Positions 35,430 through 47,573 of a stretch of DNA of 64,000 bases are shown here, one piece after another. The notes under the pieces were generated by a model that made no database searches, was not told where the DNA came from, and was given only the letters and a program-made list of their open reading frames with translations. Made by a program: the position numbers and the translations under genes. Position 1 is the stretch's first letter; every line of letters begins with the position of its first letter. Origin of the DNA: Cubamyces lactineus (taxonomy: Eukaryota > Basidiomycota > Agaricomycetes > Polyporales > Polyporaceae). The DNA is taken from the NCBI GenBank assembly GCA_022376465.1, contig JACDTU010000001.1:3038001-3102000 (forward strand), given 5' to 3'.

Positions 35430-38160
35430 CTAATCGTCCCGGACTTCATTATTCCACAGCCCTTTGAGAATGCGAGCATCGTCTTCGCGAGGGCTAGTGA
35501 AATCATTGGTGACCCCGCGTTTGGGTTGAACGCGACGTTTGGATGACTCGTGTTCTTCGCGAGGGCGTTTCGATCCCGTGCCGGTTTCGACTGAGTCGTA
35601 CAAGTGACTGCCGTACGTGCCTAACTCGCGCCCGTCCTTCTTCAACTTGGGGTCAACAGAGCGCAGAACGCCAGGCGTGAGCGGAATCGGCGTGTCTTGG
35701 TGATCGACCAAATACTGAAGGATGAGACGTTGGATAGCTTCGTGAAGATGGTCATCGAAAGGTGGGGGAGGGTCCATGAGCGCGTAGGTGGGAGAAACCT
35801 GCTCCGCGATGAGTTGAAGCATGGAAGCAACATCTTGCATGACCGGTAAGAAGGCCCCGATGAACTTGTCCTTGCGATATCCGAGGATAGGCTGTCTCAC
35901 GTCGTCATAGTTGGTCACCTGTCGCGGAGTTTCCGGGATTTTGTGGGTCTTGAGCTTCTCCCAGGCTAATTCCAGTGAATCCGCAGTGTCGGGAGACTCT
36001 ACTGCATTCTGCGGAAGGACGCGAAGGAGGACGGAGTACATCGTCCAGAAGACAGACTCCGCATCATACTCCCACCGGTGGTAGAAAGGAAGAGTGAAAG
36101 CCAACTCCTGAAGCTCCCTCCAAGATGCGCGCCGTGGTAAGCCCCCGTGGTACGTGCCGGCAGTGGGATCATCGGTATACTTGTCGTAACGCTCCCGTCC
36201 GTAGGCCTGAACGTACAGATCCTTGGCTTTTCCGCGCAGAGAGGGCATTTGAAGATAGTAGATGTGTTCCAGCCCACACGGAAAACTAGCAATGGTCACG
36301 GCACGAGCGATGTATGCTGGGGTACCCTGCAAGAGAGTTAATGATTGCAAAGATCTGCGAGAGCATTACCGAACATACCGTGCGATGCTTCAGCTCCCTA
36401 CGTATCGCTTCATGGATCCGCGGTGCTGCCTTAACATGACCAAGTAGAGCGGAATGATCGTAGTCGATCATTAGTCCACAAGGAATCGGCGGGATCTCCG
36501 AGTCGCTACGTCCAACTCAACGTCAATCATTATCCACAAATAGAAAAACGGGGAGGCTCACCTGAGTTGACCAGCCAAGACTGCGTCGATGAGAGGCGGC
36601 ACGTCTTCCATCCATTTGACCCCCTTGGAAGGCGACCGCTGAGGATACATCATGATATTGAAGATGCTCATGTCCCGATGGAGGACCTCGCGTCGCGAAG
36701 CAACCGTTCTGTGCACTAGTGAACGCTCGCATCAGCACTTCAACGTTTGCGAGGAGGTCGACAGTGAGGCTTACTCTCTAGGACGTCATACACAGCCTTG
36801 AGGAGATCGTTGACTGTCTTGGCGTATTCCAGGTCCATTCCGAAGTCTCCGAAGACGATGCGTTGCTTTGTACGCGTCTCTTCTGTAGCTGCTTCGCGGA
36901 AGACAACTACCGCGTCGTCGCTCTCCACCGTCTCCGAGGCAAATACGCGTACAACGCCAGGGACGTAGCCTTCGAGGTGAATATGGGCGAGCAGGTCTAC
37001 TTCTTCGTATCGTCGGCCGCTCTCGAGGTAAAACTCCTTGATAATGACAGGTGGAAGGTTGAGACGTGTGATCCTAAAGACGGTCGTTCGGCGTCCAAAC
37101 GGATATCCCAAGAAGACTATCCGCGCGCCGTAGTACTTCTCCCCGTCCACAGTCAGATTCCACATGGCCGGACTGTTGGGTTGGTTGGGCGGTTCCGACC
37201 AGATGATGGTCCGATCATACAGGACATGACCATCAGGAGGGTCGTAGAGCGAGTACACGTAGGCGCATAAGGTCTTTAGATCGGTCCAAGGGATGTGCGC
37301 TGCAGCCCGCAGTCCGAGCGGAGAGCCATAGTAGAGCTGGAAGGAATCCTGGGTGGCGCTCATCCCATAGTACGAAGGCCGATCGGGTCGCGCCTGCAGG
37401 ATGTGGTGGATGTAGCTGGACGCTTGACGTCTGCCTTCCGCTTGCTTGCCTCTGACCTTGGCCTCCACGACGGTCTCGATACGATGGTAGGGGACCTCGC
37501 GGTAGGTCCCGTCGTTGTGGACTTTCAAAGTCTTCATATCTCGAGGTTGGAACACGCCGACGATGTCAGGGAACTCCTTCGGGTCGCCAACAGGAAAGCG
37601 GGTAATAGTGCAACTGTGGTGATCGAGGAAAACGATGGGCCGCTCGCTTTGGAGCGAGAGCCGCTGCTTGTCGCCCTTGGGAATTGACTCTGCAGTCCAA
37701 CGTACGTATGAGCTATTAAAATGTGAGTACATTTGGATCAACACTCACTGTGGATAGTCTTGCTGAGAAGTGTCAGCAGTTCCGCCATAGGTTGATACAT
37801 CGCGAATTCTTCGGGAGCATTCATAATTTGCTCGGTATAATTTGCAACCATTGGGTTCGCCTGAAGCTTGAGGTACGACTTCTCGGGGCAAGGACGGAGA
37901 TGTTCGGTGAGGAAATCTACATCAAGGTCTTTTGAGGATGCGTCAGGTCCTGCTTCGATGACTTTGCGAGAGATGCTCATGAGTCCAGCAGGCTTAACAG
38001 GGGAGTCATTCAGGTGAGGAGGCATACCAGAGCTCTTCGCAATCTCGGATGCTCCATCGGCATTCACGTCCGCCTCCCGCTTGGGGACAGGAGACGGAGT
38101 ACGCGGCTGCTCGTTGGAAGACATCACAGGACTGGGTGAGCTTACGATCACACCAGCCAT
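35430..38160 (-). CDS. FunK1-type protein kinase, intact copy F
   Basis: Five exons in frame, start MAGVIVSSPSPVMSS at 38160 (an in-frame upstream ATG at 38235 exists but is not conserved). The start region shares SNEQPRTPSPVPKREADVNA with copy A, while the kinase core matches copy E. Motifs: HRIETVVEAK, VLHRDMSIFNIMMYP, GLMIDYDHSALL, GTPAYIARAV, FYHRWEYDAESVFWTMYSVL, FDDHLHEAIQRLILQYLV. The tail is GSKRPREEHESSKRRVQPKR. The A-like first-exon leader on an E-like core suggests exchange (gene conversion) between copies. The gene lies about 1.1 kb downstream of the intact ligase, as copy A does relative to the broken ligase. Confidence 0.9.
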
Positions 38161-39294
38161 CTCTTGCGGGTATATATGTTGTTTCAATGCCTCAGTGGCT
38201 AAAGTCGGGATTTTAATTTCGGGTGAACGAGTCAAAGCTCGAGGGCGTGGATGAGGGGAGGAAGCAAGTACGGTCGACAGTGATGATTGTTCACTTTAGC
38301 CAACAGCCAAGCGCACATGGTTCTTTGTGTTACCCTGTCACAACTTAGCCACCATAGACGCCCATAGGCGTCTGTGTCACTGCTCAGGCTGCTCCGATAG
38401 ATGTACTTCAGCACGACGACCTATGCACATATTGCACACGAAAACAAACGTATCTGAGATATCAGTGAGCCGCAAAGGATGCTGCAAGGTGCTGCACCAG
38501 CGTCGTTGTGAGCAGCCCGAGTGTGACACGATGCCACATGCCAGCATCGCTACCTGCCAAAACGAGCTTCATATGATTACAGCCCGGCAGGCCGGGTCCC
38601 GAAGGTCTCACACTGGCTGAGCAGAGCTATCCTTTGTCCGCCATAAAGGTGCGACATCTAACTATGGCTTGATGCTATGCACCACTGCAGCGCTTCAATT
38701 GTCCTAGTTCCTTCCACCGGCACATCACCGAGCTGAACTAGCCGCCACCATTGCATGAGCTGGCCCGCGAGATCGCCGCACTCATCGGCGCAGACTTTAG
38801 CCTCTCCTCGCTCACTACCGCGAGTTTAGAGTAGCATTGTTCCTGGTGGAATCTGTGCTTATCAATGGCTTCGCAATTAGTGTTCTTCGTAGAGATAATC
38901 CAACGTCCGCGGAGGTTTCGACGACCGAGTCGCCGCTGATCAGGAGAATGTTACGATGATGATCGTTCGCGTTAGCCTCAAGCCACAGACCAGGCGCCCG
39001 TTGTTCTTTGTCAAACCATGTGCTTACGAGATGCCAACGTGTTAGTCCATCTCCCACTACGTCCGAGTCAAATTGTTACGACCATTGTGCTTCCGTACGT
39101 TATCATAGCTGCGGACGCCCAAAATATCACTGAATACAACATACCGTAGTATCTCCCCCGAGCTAGCGAGTAATGCCATACGACAGATGGAGAAGAAAGC
39201 TCGATGAGGTGAGGATAGCGAACAATGATTGCAACATAGCTCTATAATAGTGACAGAAATAGCGCATACGAATGTACGGGTCCACGTCCGCCAT
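38161..39294. repeat. Spacer shared in inverted orientation with 12696-13745
   Basis: 38161-38360 is the FunK1 upstream module (minus strand). 38490-38690 matches the reverse complement of about 13175-13355 (gagcagcccgagtgtgacac, gccaaaacgagcttcat, tttgtccgccataa). No gene was seen. Confidence 0.65.
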
Positions 39295-41834
39295 CTAGAG
39301 CTTCGCACGGACACTGAAAGTCAATTTCCCGCTCTCACGCAACCCCTTCGCACGATCGCGCAGAGTCCGCCTCAGCAGCTTCCCACTAGGATTTTTCGGT
39401 ATCACGTCGATGAACTCGACCCCAGCAAGATGTTTGTAGTTCGCTTTGTGGTCCGCAACGTGCTACACGAGGATGGTCGCGTGGTCAACTCGACGCTACC
39501 ATACCACAAGAGGCTTCGCTCACCTTCATGATCGCCTTGCGCACATCGTCAGCGGCAGCCTTGTCCGCGTCGATTCGCTTCTGGGCCGCCGCACTGGGAA
39601 CGACGAACGCGAACGGGAGCTCGCCACTGTACTCATCCGGAATGCCAACGACACAGACGTCGCCCACGTCGGGGTGGTCGAGTAAGTGGCCCTCGAGTTC
39701 GGCAGGCGGGACTTGGAACCCGCGTACTTTGATTAGTTCCTGCAGGTACAGGCGTAAGGTCGGCGACGATGAGAAGAGCGGGAGTTTCAGAAATGCGAAA
39801 GAATATACCTTGATGCGGTCAACGACAAATATCTCTTTGCGTTCGTTGAAGTACACCTCGTCTCCGGTGACCACCCAGCCATCCTTGAACGTCTCTGCAG
39901 TTCTATGGGATCTTGATGAGCACCGCAGAAGAACTTGGATAGGCTGTGAGAACATTACGTACGCCTCTGAATTGTTCAGATATCCTAGGGACACGCTCGG
40001 GCTGGTCACGACCAGCTCGCCCGCTTCCCCAAGTTTGGCCAGAGACCCATCGGGTTTCACGACGCGAGCGGTACAGCCAGGCAGCAAGACGCCGCCGCTC
40101 CCCACAGTACCGACGCGCCTGTCCATCTGCGGGAACGTCACGATGGTACATAGTTCCGTCATACCTGGAGTCCCAGAGTGGACAAAGGTCAGTATCGACG
40201 TCGTGCCACCCATGCAAGTATTGCCCACCATAGAGCTGTCCAATCCAAGCATCGGGCAGAAGCGCAATGAGCTGCGTCATGAGCTCCGAGCTAAGCGGGG
40301 CGGCGCCGCAGATGAGCATCCGCACTGAGCTGAGGTCGTACTTCTGTACCGCTGGGTGCTTGCACAGAAGCACTACCATGGGCGGAACGACACTGCACGC
40401 CAGCAAATGGCACCGTCAGTCGTGGAAGTTGATAGAAGGGGAGGAGACGAACTAGAGGTGGGTAATGCGATAACGCTGAATGCTATCGAGGAACTGTTCG
40501 AAGTGGAACTTCTGCACGACCACAACTGTGGTCTAGGTGACGAACTCAGCGTCTCTACTCCACGTCGCGAACGCTCATGTACTCACCCCGATAAACAAGC
40601 TGAGATGTAGGACGATCAGGAGGCCGTAAATATCTCGAGGCGCAAGTCAGTCCGCGATGCGCCATTGAGCTGGATTTATGAAACTTACGATAGAATGGTA
40701 GAACTAGGGTACATCACGTCAGTCACCACACGGGTCCGCGCGAGAGTTCGACGCACCAGCCAAGACTCTACTCCCGGGCTTGAATCGCTGCAAGTCAAGC
40801 GGCCTGCTCTCGTCCTTCGCCTGGGTCCGGTACGCGATCTGTATTATATTCGCGATCATAGAATAGTGGGGTATCATGACCGCCTTGCGCGTCGAAGACC
40901 TAACTTTAGCCAAAGACAACGGAACGAGCATACTCGACTCTCTCACCTTCGGCCTGCCAGTAGTACCACTGCTGAAGCTCAAGAACGCGAGCTTACGCTT
41001 ACCCTCCCCGGGCTGAAGTCGTCTCTCGACAAACCGCTGCGTATGTTCCAGTCCTTGAGCGACGAGTTCTTCGACAGTCGTATCGTTCGCGCCGGGCACA
41101 GGCTCGAACACGACTACACGGTCGGCTGGTAGTCCTGCCTTATGCGCAGCCTCGAGCGCGACGGGTAATGAGCTTGGATGGGCGACAAGGACACGTGCTT
41201 TTGTGGAGGTGAGCTGATAGACAAGCTCGTCCGAGGTATATGCTGGGTTCGCTCCTGTGATGATTCCGCCCAGTCTGTGAACCGCCCTGATAGTCATCGT
41301 TAGACCAATGCGTTGTTATATGAGTCCTTGGTCTCTGCAACGCACCATATTACAACGGGATAGTCTAGAAGAACGTTAAGTCACAGAGTCGAGCAATCAT
41401 TATAGCAGTAACATACCGATGTGATTTGGCCCGAAGACACAGACTGCAAGACGTTTGCTTCAATCGAACAGTAAGACCAGGGGGAGGTACACACCGACAT
41501 CATCTTCCCCTGCAGGAGGGTTATTCAACGGTACACATGTCGTCATAGCGGTCGACTTACCTATCTCATACCGTATCCTCAACGCGTTCGCCAGGCCGAA
41601 AGTCCGTGCACGGAGCTGGATGGCGTGATGTTAGTTGCCCAGGCTTGTACAGCATACATTATGACGAACCTCGTCGGAGCCAATCTCCCTCCCCGTCAAC
41701 TCCTCTATAAGCCATGGCTGAGGCTGCCTTAGGACCGGTCTTGAGGGGTGGTGCGAGTCGAAGAGGAACTGCGGGATCGTCAGGTCGTCAGGAATAGGGG
41801 GCAGCGGTCCGCCATCTGCGTGAACCTCGGCCAT
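39295..41834 (-). CDS. Acyl-CoA / 4-coumarate-CoA ligase-like enzyme (ANL superfamily), probably peroxisomal
   Basis: About twelve exons with short introns. The start is MAEVHADGGPLPPIPDDLTI (41834). In order: RARTFGLANALRIRYE, LAVCVFGPNHI, VHRLGGIITGANPAYTSDEL, the AMP-binding signature FLSFSSGTTGRPK, AVMIPHYSMIANIIQIAYRT, VPPMVVLLCKHPAVQKYDLS, LICGAAPLSSELM, GELVVTSPSVSLGYLNN, FKDGWVVTGDEVY, VDRIKV, IKVRGFQVPPAELEGHLLDH, and the last exon ADHKANYKHLAGVEFIDVIP with KNPSGK (catalytic Lys). The C-terminus VRAKL ends in AKL, a PTS1-type peroxisomal signal. Family: ATP-dependent activation of carboxylates through acyl-AMP to CoA thioesters; substrate is not predictable. A few donors are weak (GTTCGT) but no disabling lesion was found. 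It is the counterpart of the broken copy at 1203-1503/12531-12695. Confidence 0.85.
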
Positions 41835-42783
41835 TTCTCAACGTGTAGTAATCCTCAAGTGGATCTTTTGGTAGTATGCAGAGCAGAGCGGGCTTGTCGG
41901 GGGAGGGATGGGAGACGGCGTGCATGTCCAGCATAGCAGCGGCGCATTATAGCAGGCGGGTAAACGGGAAGAGAACCCTGGATTTTTTCTGGAGAAGTTG
42001 GGGGAGACGTATGCCAAGTATCCAGGCAGCCGGTTCAACGATTCTCGCAACGACGTTGCCTCCGCGTAGAGAGCAGGTCGATTGGTCTTCGGTCGGTGAA
42101 CGCATGACGTATGGCACAGAGTCAAGCGGTTCTGTCTGCGCGACTCAGTCACGTAGATTGGTGTCTTGCATAGGCTTTACGGTGCGTACAGACGGAGTAT
42201 TAAGGCGATAGGATAGGGAACATCTGGCACAAAGCCTTGGTCGACGGTGAGAGCGCAAAGAGAACGGAAGGGTGTTGCTGAGGGACGCGACCTCGGATGA
42301 TCCTTTGCCTATGAATCTAATCTTATCTGATATGCGCGTTCTGATGCTACGTCCATCTTATCTGATTAGCCCCTGATCCTCACAGCGTCGCAATCGGCCG
42401 ACACTTGGCAAAATGGCATACATCGGACGACCCGTATTTACTTCGTCCCTCGTCTGGTTCCTGAAGCCTGCCAAAGCCGCGACGCGAAACTACTGGATAT
42501 GAACCTTTGAACGGTTGTCCGTAGATCGCACAGCCGAACAGCAACAAAGTAAAATATCGATACGGTAGGTGATCCATGCATACATATGTCATACACATTC
42601 GGCTTGCCCTTATGAAGCCGCCCGCAAATTCCACCATATTCAACTAGCCAAGTGACGACCCGTATGCAAGACCAGATCCCTCAAATTCCCTTCCCGCATG
42701 ACTGTGACAGTAGCTCGACAAAGTATCTATACAAATGGGTCTGTGTATCAGGATTCTAGAGGAGCGCTTTCTGCGATCCGTAT
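41835..42783. other. Spacer between ligase and alpha/beta-hydrolase genes
   Basis: It holds the ligase promoter side and the hydrolase 3' end; both genes are on the minus strand. No additional gene was recognised. Confidence 0.4.
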
Positions 42784-44496
42784 CTACTGTTCAAGAAGTC
42801 GTGAATTTCCTTGGCTGGAGAACCCCATTAGCATGAGCACCGACGCAGGCCACTTTCGTATATATTCACCTAGGTCTCCAGGAGCCTCCTGGGCAATTAG
42901 ATGGCCTGCGGAGAACATGCGGACGTGCGACGAGTTTGCCGGACGCCTCCAGACCGTCATCCTACGCGGCTTGTGATCCCTGCATCGCGCATAGCAGCAT
43001 CTCAGTATTCGTATCGTAGCGCGGTTACCTTTTTGTACCTCATCAGCCACAGGCGACAGAATAGGGACTTACGGTGGGGGCAGCTTGCCGGCCACGAGCC
43101 AGCGGAGCTCGACGCGCTCGTCAAGGCCTGCGAGCAGCTCGAATGTCTCGTACGGGGTGTGGTTTTCTGCGAAGCAGACCGCTTCCTGTACCCCAGGCAT
43201 CTTCAATTTGACCTGGCCATTGCCGTTCTCGTAGAGCCCACATTCGACGTAGATATCGAGCACAGCAGGGTCCCAGACCTTGAAGAAAGGCGACGCGGAG
43301 AATTGTTGGCGCGCCTCTTCCCTGTGAGATAGAGAGTAATCTCAGATGAACAAGGACTTCAGAGCAAACGCTTGCCGGAAAAGATGGTGTACCTAGAGGA
43401 CCAGCCATCACGGCGCTGGACAGCACCCATGACGTAGTTCACCGTCGAAGGGCTGGAGACAAGCTTCCCGCTCGTCGGAAGGATCATTGCATCCACGAGT
43501 ATGATGGACTTGAATAAGACGGGATGCGCAATCGCCGCGCGCACCCTATGAACGGACTGTGAGATCCTTGACTGGGAATGCTAGTGAATTGTGGGCGGAA
43601 CGTACGTGGAGCAGGCACCAAAGGAGTGCCCAACGTACACCATGCTGCGTCCAGTCAGCCCATGTGCAAGACGGGCCTCCGCCTCTGCATCTGGAAGCCG
43701 TGGCAAGTGCGTCGGTAGTGGACCCGGAGATGCAGAAGTGGGAATATAGTGCGATAAGAAATGCAGTATATCTCGGGTGTTGTCTCTCCAGTCATCTACG
43801 AATACCGGTCAGTACCCAGTGGCCCTCAAACGACACTCCGTCCACCTACAGATGCCATCCAGCTGGTCCTTGTTGACAAGAGCGGCGTCACCATGATTCC
43901 TGGCTTCCCAGAGCCAGACCTCGGTGACATTGTACGTCGCTTTGCTCTCGTATTCCGAGAGTAGACGCTGCAGGGTAGGTTCCCAGATCTACAAACAGCG
44001 CCGGATTAGCGTCATAAGAGCCTGCGGAGCATGTTGTATCACCGACCTCTTTCGGGAAGCCGTTGGCGTGGGCAAAGAACAAGGTTACGCCGAGGTTTGC
44101 CGCACCCTTGCCCTGCGTTCGGACGTATCGGTTGACGCAGTTCCACATGGACTTGCGACCCAGCGGGAGGTCGTCCAGTTCGCCTCGCCATTGCTTCTCC
44201 TTGATCGACAGAATCTCTTTCGTCGTCTTCGCCACCGACGCCTTGAATTCGTCCCTGTTCGCGGACCATTTCGGTAAGACGGGCAAAGGGATGTTGGGAG
44301 TCGTTCGAGGGAACGCAGCAGGGACGAGGTGCGTAGATGCTGTGAACCACGAATCGAGAAGCGACTTGCGAGGTGGAGATGGCAGTGCTGGAAGTTGGTC
44401 TATTACGGGAGGTTCTAGAGGGACCAGTTTCCTCGGATGACACGTTGGCAAGTCGTAAGGTTCCGGGGGAGGGAAGGTAGGTGATTCCATCTTCAC
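42784..44496 (-). CDS. Alpha/beta-hydrolase family protein
   Basis: At least six exons starting MKMESPTFPPPEPYDLP. Key blocks: TLFFAHANGFPKE (HxNG oxyanion-type motif), IWEPTLQRLLSEYESKATYN, WLWEARNHGDAALVNKDQLD, the nucleophile elbow YVGHSFGAC (Ser), SIILVDAMI, FFKVWDPAVLDIYVECGLYE, and a late His in MFSAGHLIAQEAPGDLGEYI, giving a plausible Ser-His pair of the triad. The splice LPPP-DHKPRRMTVW near 43068 restores frame to the last exon. The fold family covers esterases, lipases and epoxide hydrolases; substrate is unknown. It lies upstream of the ligase on the same strand. In some ascomycetes an acyl-CoA ligase and a hydrolase of this broad type act together in peroxisomes, but co-function here is only a guess. 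Confidence 0.8.
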
Positions 44497-45396
44497 AGCG
44501 ATGCTATGTCTACGTCGGGGGAATGTCGACCTCCAAGGAACCGATACTGCAATAAGTACTCTCCCAGAAGGCCGTAGCGCTGGTGTAGAGTCAAGAAGAC
44601 ATGTAGGATCAAACCCCGGGTTGACGGAGACACATGCCGCTGTAGTGTACGGCGTCCGGTGTCTGTCTTCCCCGACGGCGGGAAATGCAAAGTCAGGCGA
44701 CTCGGTGGCACTGCTCGACCTCCGATCTCAGATCGAACCGGGAGCCACGTGTATGTGTAGGTATGTGTCCCGACTGTCGACGGAGTATGTATGTGCGCTA
44801 CAAGCTACCAACTCACGATGATGTGACAGCGTCCGAAAACAATGCGTGCAACGGCAGTGCATAATGGAGAGCAGCGTGTCGCAAAGTGATGAGTGCCCGC
44901 CTAGCGATTGTGGCGGGATGGCGAGGTCGGTGTCCCCGTCTCCCGCTTACGCTTACGCTGTTCGACGTGGATCGGTGGTCGATGCAAGCATCGTCAAGAA
45001 TCTATGTTCCAACTCCAGATATGGAGTGCACCAGACGCAAAGTACGACAGACTCCGATTCGTACATTGCCGGAGAAGACACGAGAGCCCTTACGCCCACC
45101 GCACCTACGGTGAGAAAGCAAGGCCGTGATATGGTTCTGAGGCTGGAGGCCCGCGCGGCAGTAGGTGGAGTAGGAGCTCGTACGCTAGACGTCTTGTAGA
45201 GTCAGTACCATAGGCGCAAGTCGAGAACGATCAATCTAGAGCATTGCATAGCCATACGGTGGCGGCGGTAGATCACCAGCATCAACGGCGCGAAGGGTCG
45301 AACACAGGCCGCAAGCTTCATATTTCAGACCCAAAGCATGCAAGAGGTTGCGAGGTGCACGAGTAGCTGCATGGAAATACACCGACACATACCAAT
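44497..45396. other. Spacer between alpha/beta-hydrolase and JIP5
   Basis: This is the hydrolase promoter region and the JIP5 3' end. Open frames here lack domains and overlap in other frames. Confidence 0.4.
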
Positions 45397-46999
45397 CTAC
45401 AGATCTGCGAAGAAGGCTGGCTCTGCTTCCAGCTCGTTCTTCCCCTTCTTGCGCTTCATCGCGTTCAGCGGATCTTTCTCCTTCTTCCGCTTCCGCTTCT
45501 TCCGCTCTTCTGTCCCCTCGTCCTCGTCGCTCGATGGCTGTTCCTCGTTGCGTGTACCCTCATCTGCAACCGTCTCTGTCTCCGGAGCCCGCCCCGTCGC
45601 TTCCGCGGGGACCTTGTGTTCCGAGGCATCATCATCCGAGTCCGAGTCGGCGTTGTTCTTCTCAGCATCGTCGGATTCTCCATCGTCAGCTTCACCCTCC
45701 TCTGCATCGTCGTCTTCGAAAACTTCCTTGAGATCCGTCAGTTTCAGAACTTCCTCGTGCCCTGCACTGCCGACCCAGCGGCCCTCGCCGTTCATGTCCA
45801 CCGCGATGCGCTCGATTGGGAACTCCCCGTGGTCGGCCACGACCCCAAGCAATTTCGTCGGCAGTAGCTGGACGGCACGCAGAAGTCCGTCGGAGGAGCC
45901 CGTTAGGATTGTCGAGTGCGCATTGGGGTAGTGCGATGGGATAGCGCAGAGCGCGTCGATGGACTGTGGGTGTCTTTGATAGACACCGTGAGCAACAAAA
46001 TGTAGACCATATGAGTCCTGGAATTGTACGTACCCAGGTATCCGGTCTACACAGTCTCCCCAGCCGCTCTTGCGGTTGAATATTGACAAGACACCGAGCT
46101 GAGTCCCGACAACGATTTTTTGTCCTCTGGTAACACAAAGTAGTCAGGGCGTCATGCCTGCTGATATATAGTGCGGGCGTACCCTTTGATGGAGAGTATT
46201 GACAGGAGCTCGTCCTCTTGGTCTTCTGACTGAGCGACAGGCTCCAACTTCTTCGAACGGACGTCCATGACGGAGAGAGTACCATCCCCGCTGTAAAACA
46301 TTAGCCTTCCATTACCACATTGAGAATGGAGGACGAACCTAGTCGCGACTAGCTGTTTCTTGTCGTCTAGCCACAGAAAATCCGATATGAAGTCAAAATG
46401 CTGGGTGTACTTCCGCACTGCGTCAGGCTTCCGCGGATCCCATAACTATCGCGTCGTGTGTCGTTAGCGAAGCACGCATTGGGCATGACCACCTCAAACT
46501 ACGCGCACCTTGATCACTCCGTCATCATCTCCCGAAGCAAGCAAGTTCGGCAACAGTCGCTTCATACGGTTGATGGGGGCGCTTCCAGCCACTGTCCAGT
46601 TCAGCCAAACAGCCCAGCAGCACAACCCAACGACGCACACACTCACTCGTGAGCCCCCGCGCGCGTTTCGACGACTTCCCCGGTCCCTACGTCTATCGTG
46701 CTGCGGTAGTACCCCATGCGCTCAATCCACTGGACACCACTTGAAGGAGAGGAGGACGCTCGCACTCACTGTATGGCCTTCGCCTTGCCTCCCGCCCATA
46801 TGTGCGCGCCGTCCTCGCTCATTGCGAGCGTCCTGCAGGACCGCTTGGAAGGGCGTAGCGAGAACTTCGCTTCATGGTTGCCCTGCTCGTCGTATCCGAA
46901 CGCCTTGACATGCCCAGTGAGAAGACCGGTGACTACGATGGGCCGGTTTGGGTGGAATGCGAGGTCAAATATCTGTGCGCCCATGGGTATGTCAGGCAT
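45397..46999 (-). CDS. JIP5: WD40-repeat protein JIP5 (WDR55 homologue), ribosome biogenesis
   Basis: The start MPDIPMGAQIFDLAFHPNRP matches the usual N-terminus of this family. WD-type blocks follow over about seven exons: VTGLLTGHVKAFGYDEQGNH, KRSCRTLAMSEDGAHIWAGG, LLPNLLASGDDDGVIKVWDP, HFDFISDFLWLDDKKQLVAT, SGDGTLSVMDVRSKKLEP, GQKIVVGTQLGVLSIFNRKS, and STILTGSSDGLLRAVQLLPT with NHGEFPIE-like spacing. The C-terminal tail is strongly acidic (FEDDDAEEGEADDGESDDAE) then lysine-rich (ERKKRKRKKEKDP; MKRKKGKNELEAEPAFFADL), as in JIP5/WDR55, which act in the nucleolus in pre-rRNA processing. Exon joints were read by eye and not all were mapped. Confidence 0.88.
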
Positions 47000-47573
47000 T
47001 TTGACCAGACGATTGACGAGGTCGAGACTGAGAGTCCCGCTGAGAACGTGCAGGAGGCGGTAAAGAGACCAGAGGCAAGTTACAGACTGCGGTAAGCGCC
47101 CGCGATTCTGCTCCGTTCCGCTCGGATGTCAGCGCTTCAGCCGTGAGGTTGAAACTTTGGCCCTATTAGGTTCGTAGAGATACACAACTCCATCGTTAGG
47201 ACCCTTATGCCGGACGCAGTCGCCATGGAAGAGCACCATCACAGCACATCCTGGCACAATGTACATTTTTCCATGCGGCGGCACGAACACAATATTACAG
47301 TAAATCGTTGTTAGCTTCCAGGGGAGGAGGGACGGACCAAGATAACAGCACAGCGGCGATGATGCGAATGGTACAGATACAGTGACGAATAAACAACCTG
47401 ACCGGGTAGATACTAGCTAGATGTGCGAGAGCCAGAGAGAGAGAGGGAGATGCAGTCCTTTATCCTGAACGATGATGTGGGAATATTGCGGCAAACGGCG
47501 ATGGATGTAGGGGGTGTATGACGACGAGAGGGAGTGGTAACGGCAAGAGGATAGACGGGTAGCGGTACGATAC
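47000..47573. other. IRE1 3' region / JIP5 promoter
   Basis: This short spacer lies between two minus-strand genes. Nothing further was recognised. Confidence 0.5.
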
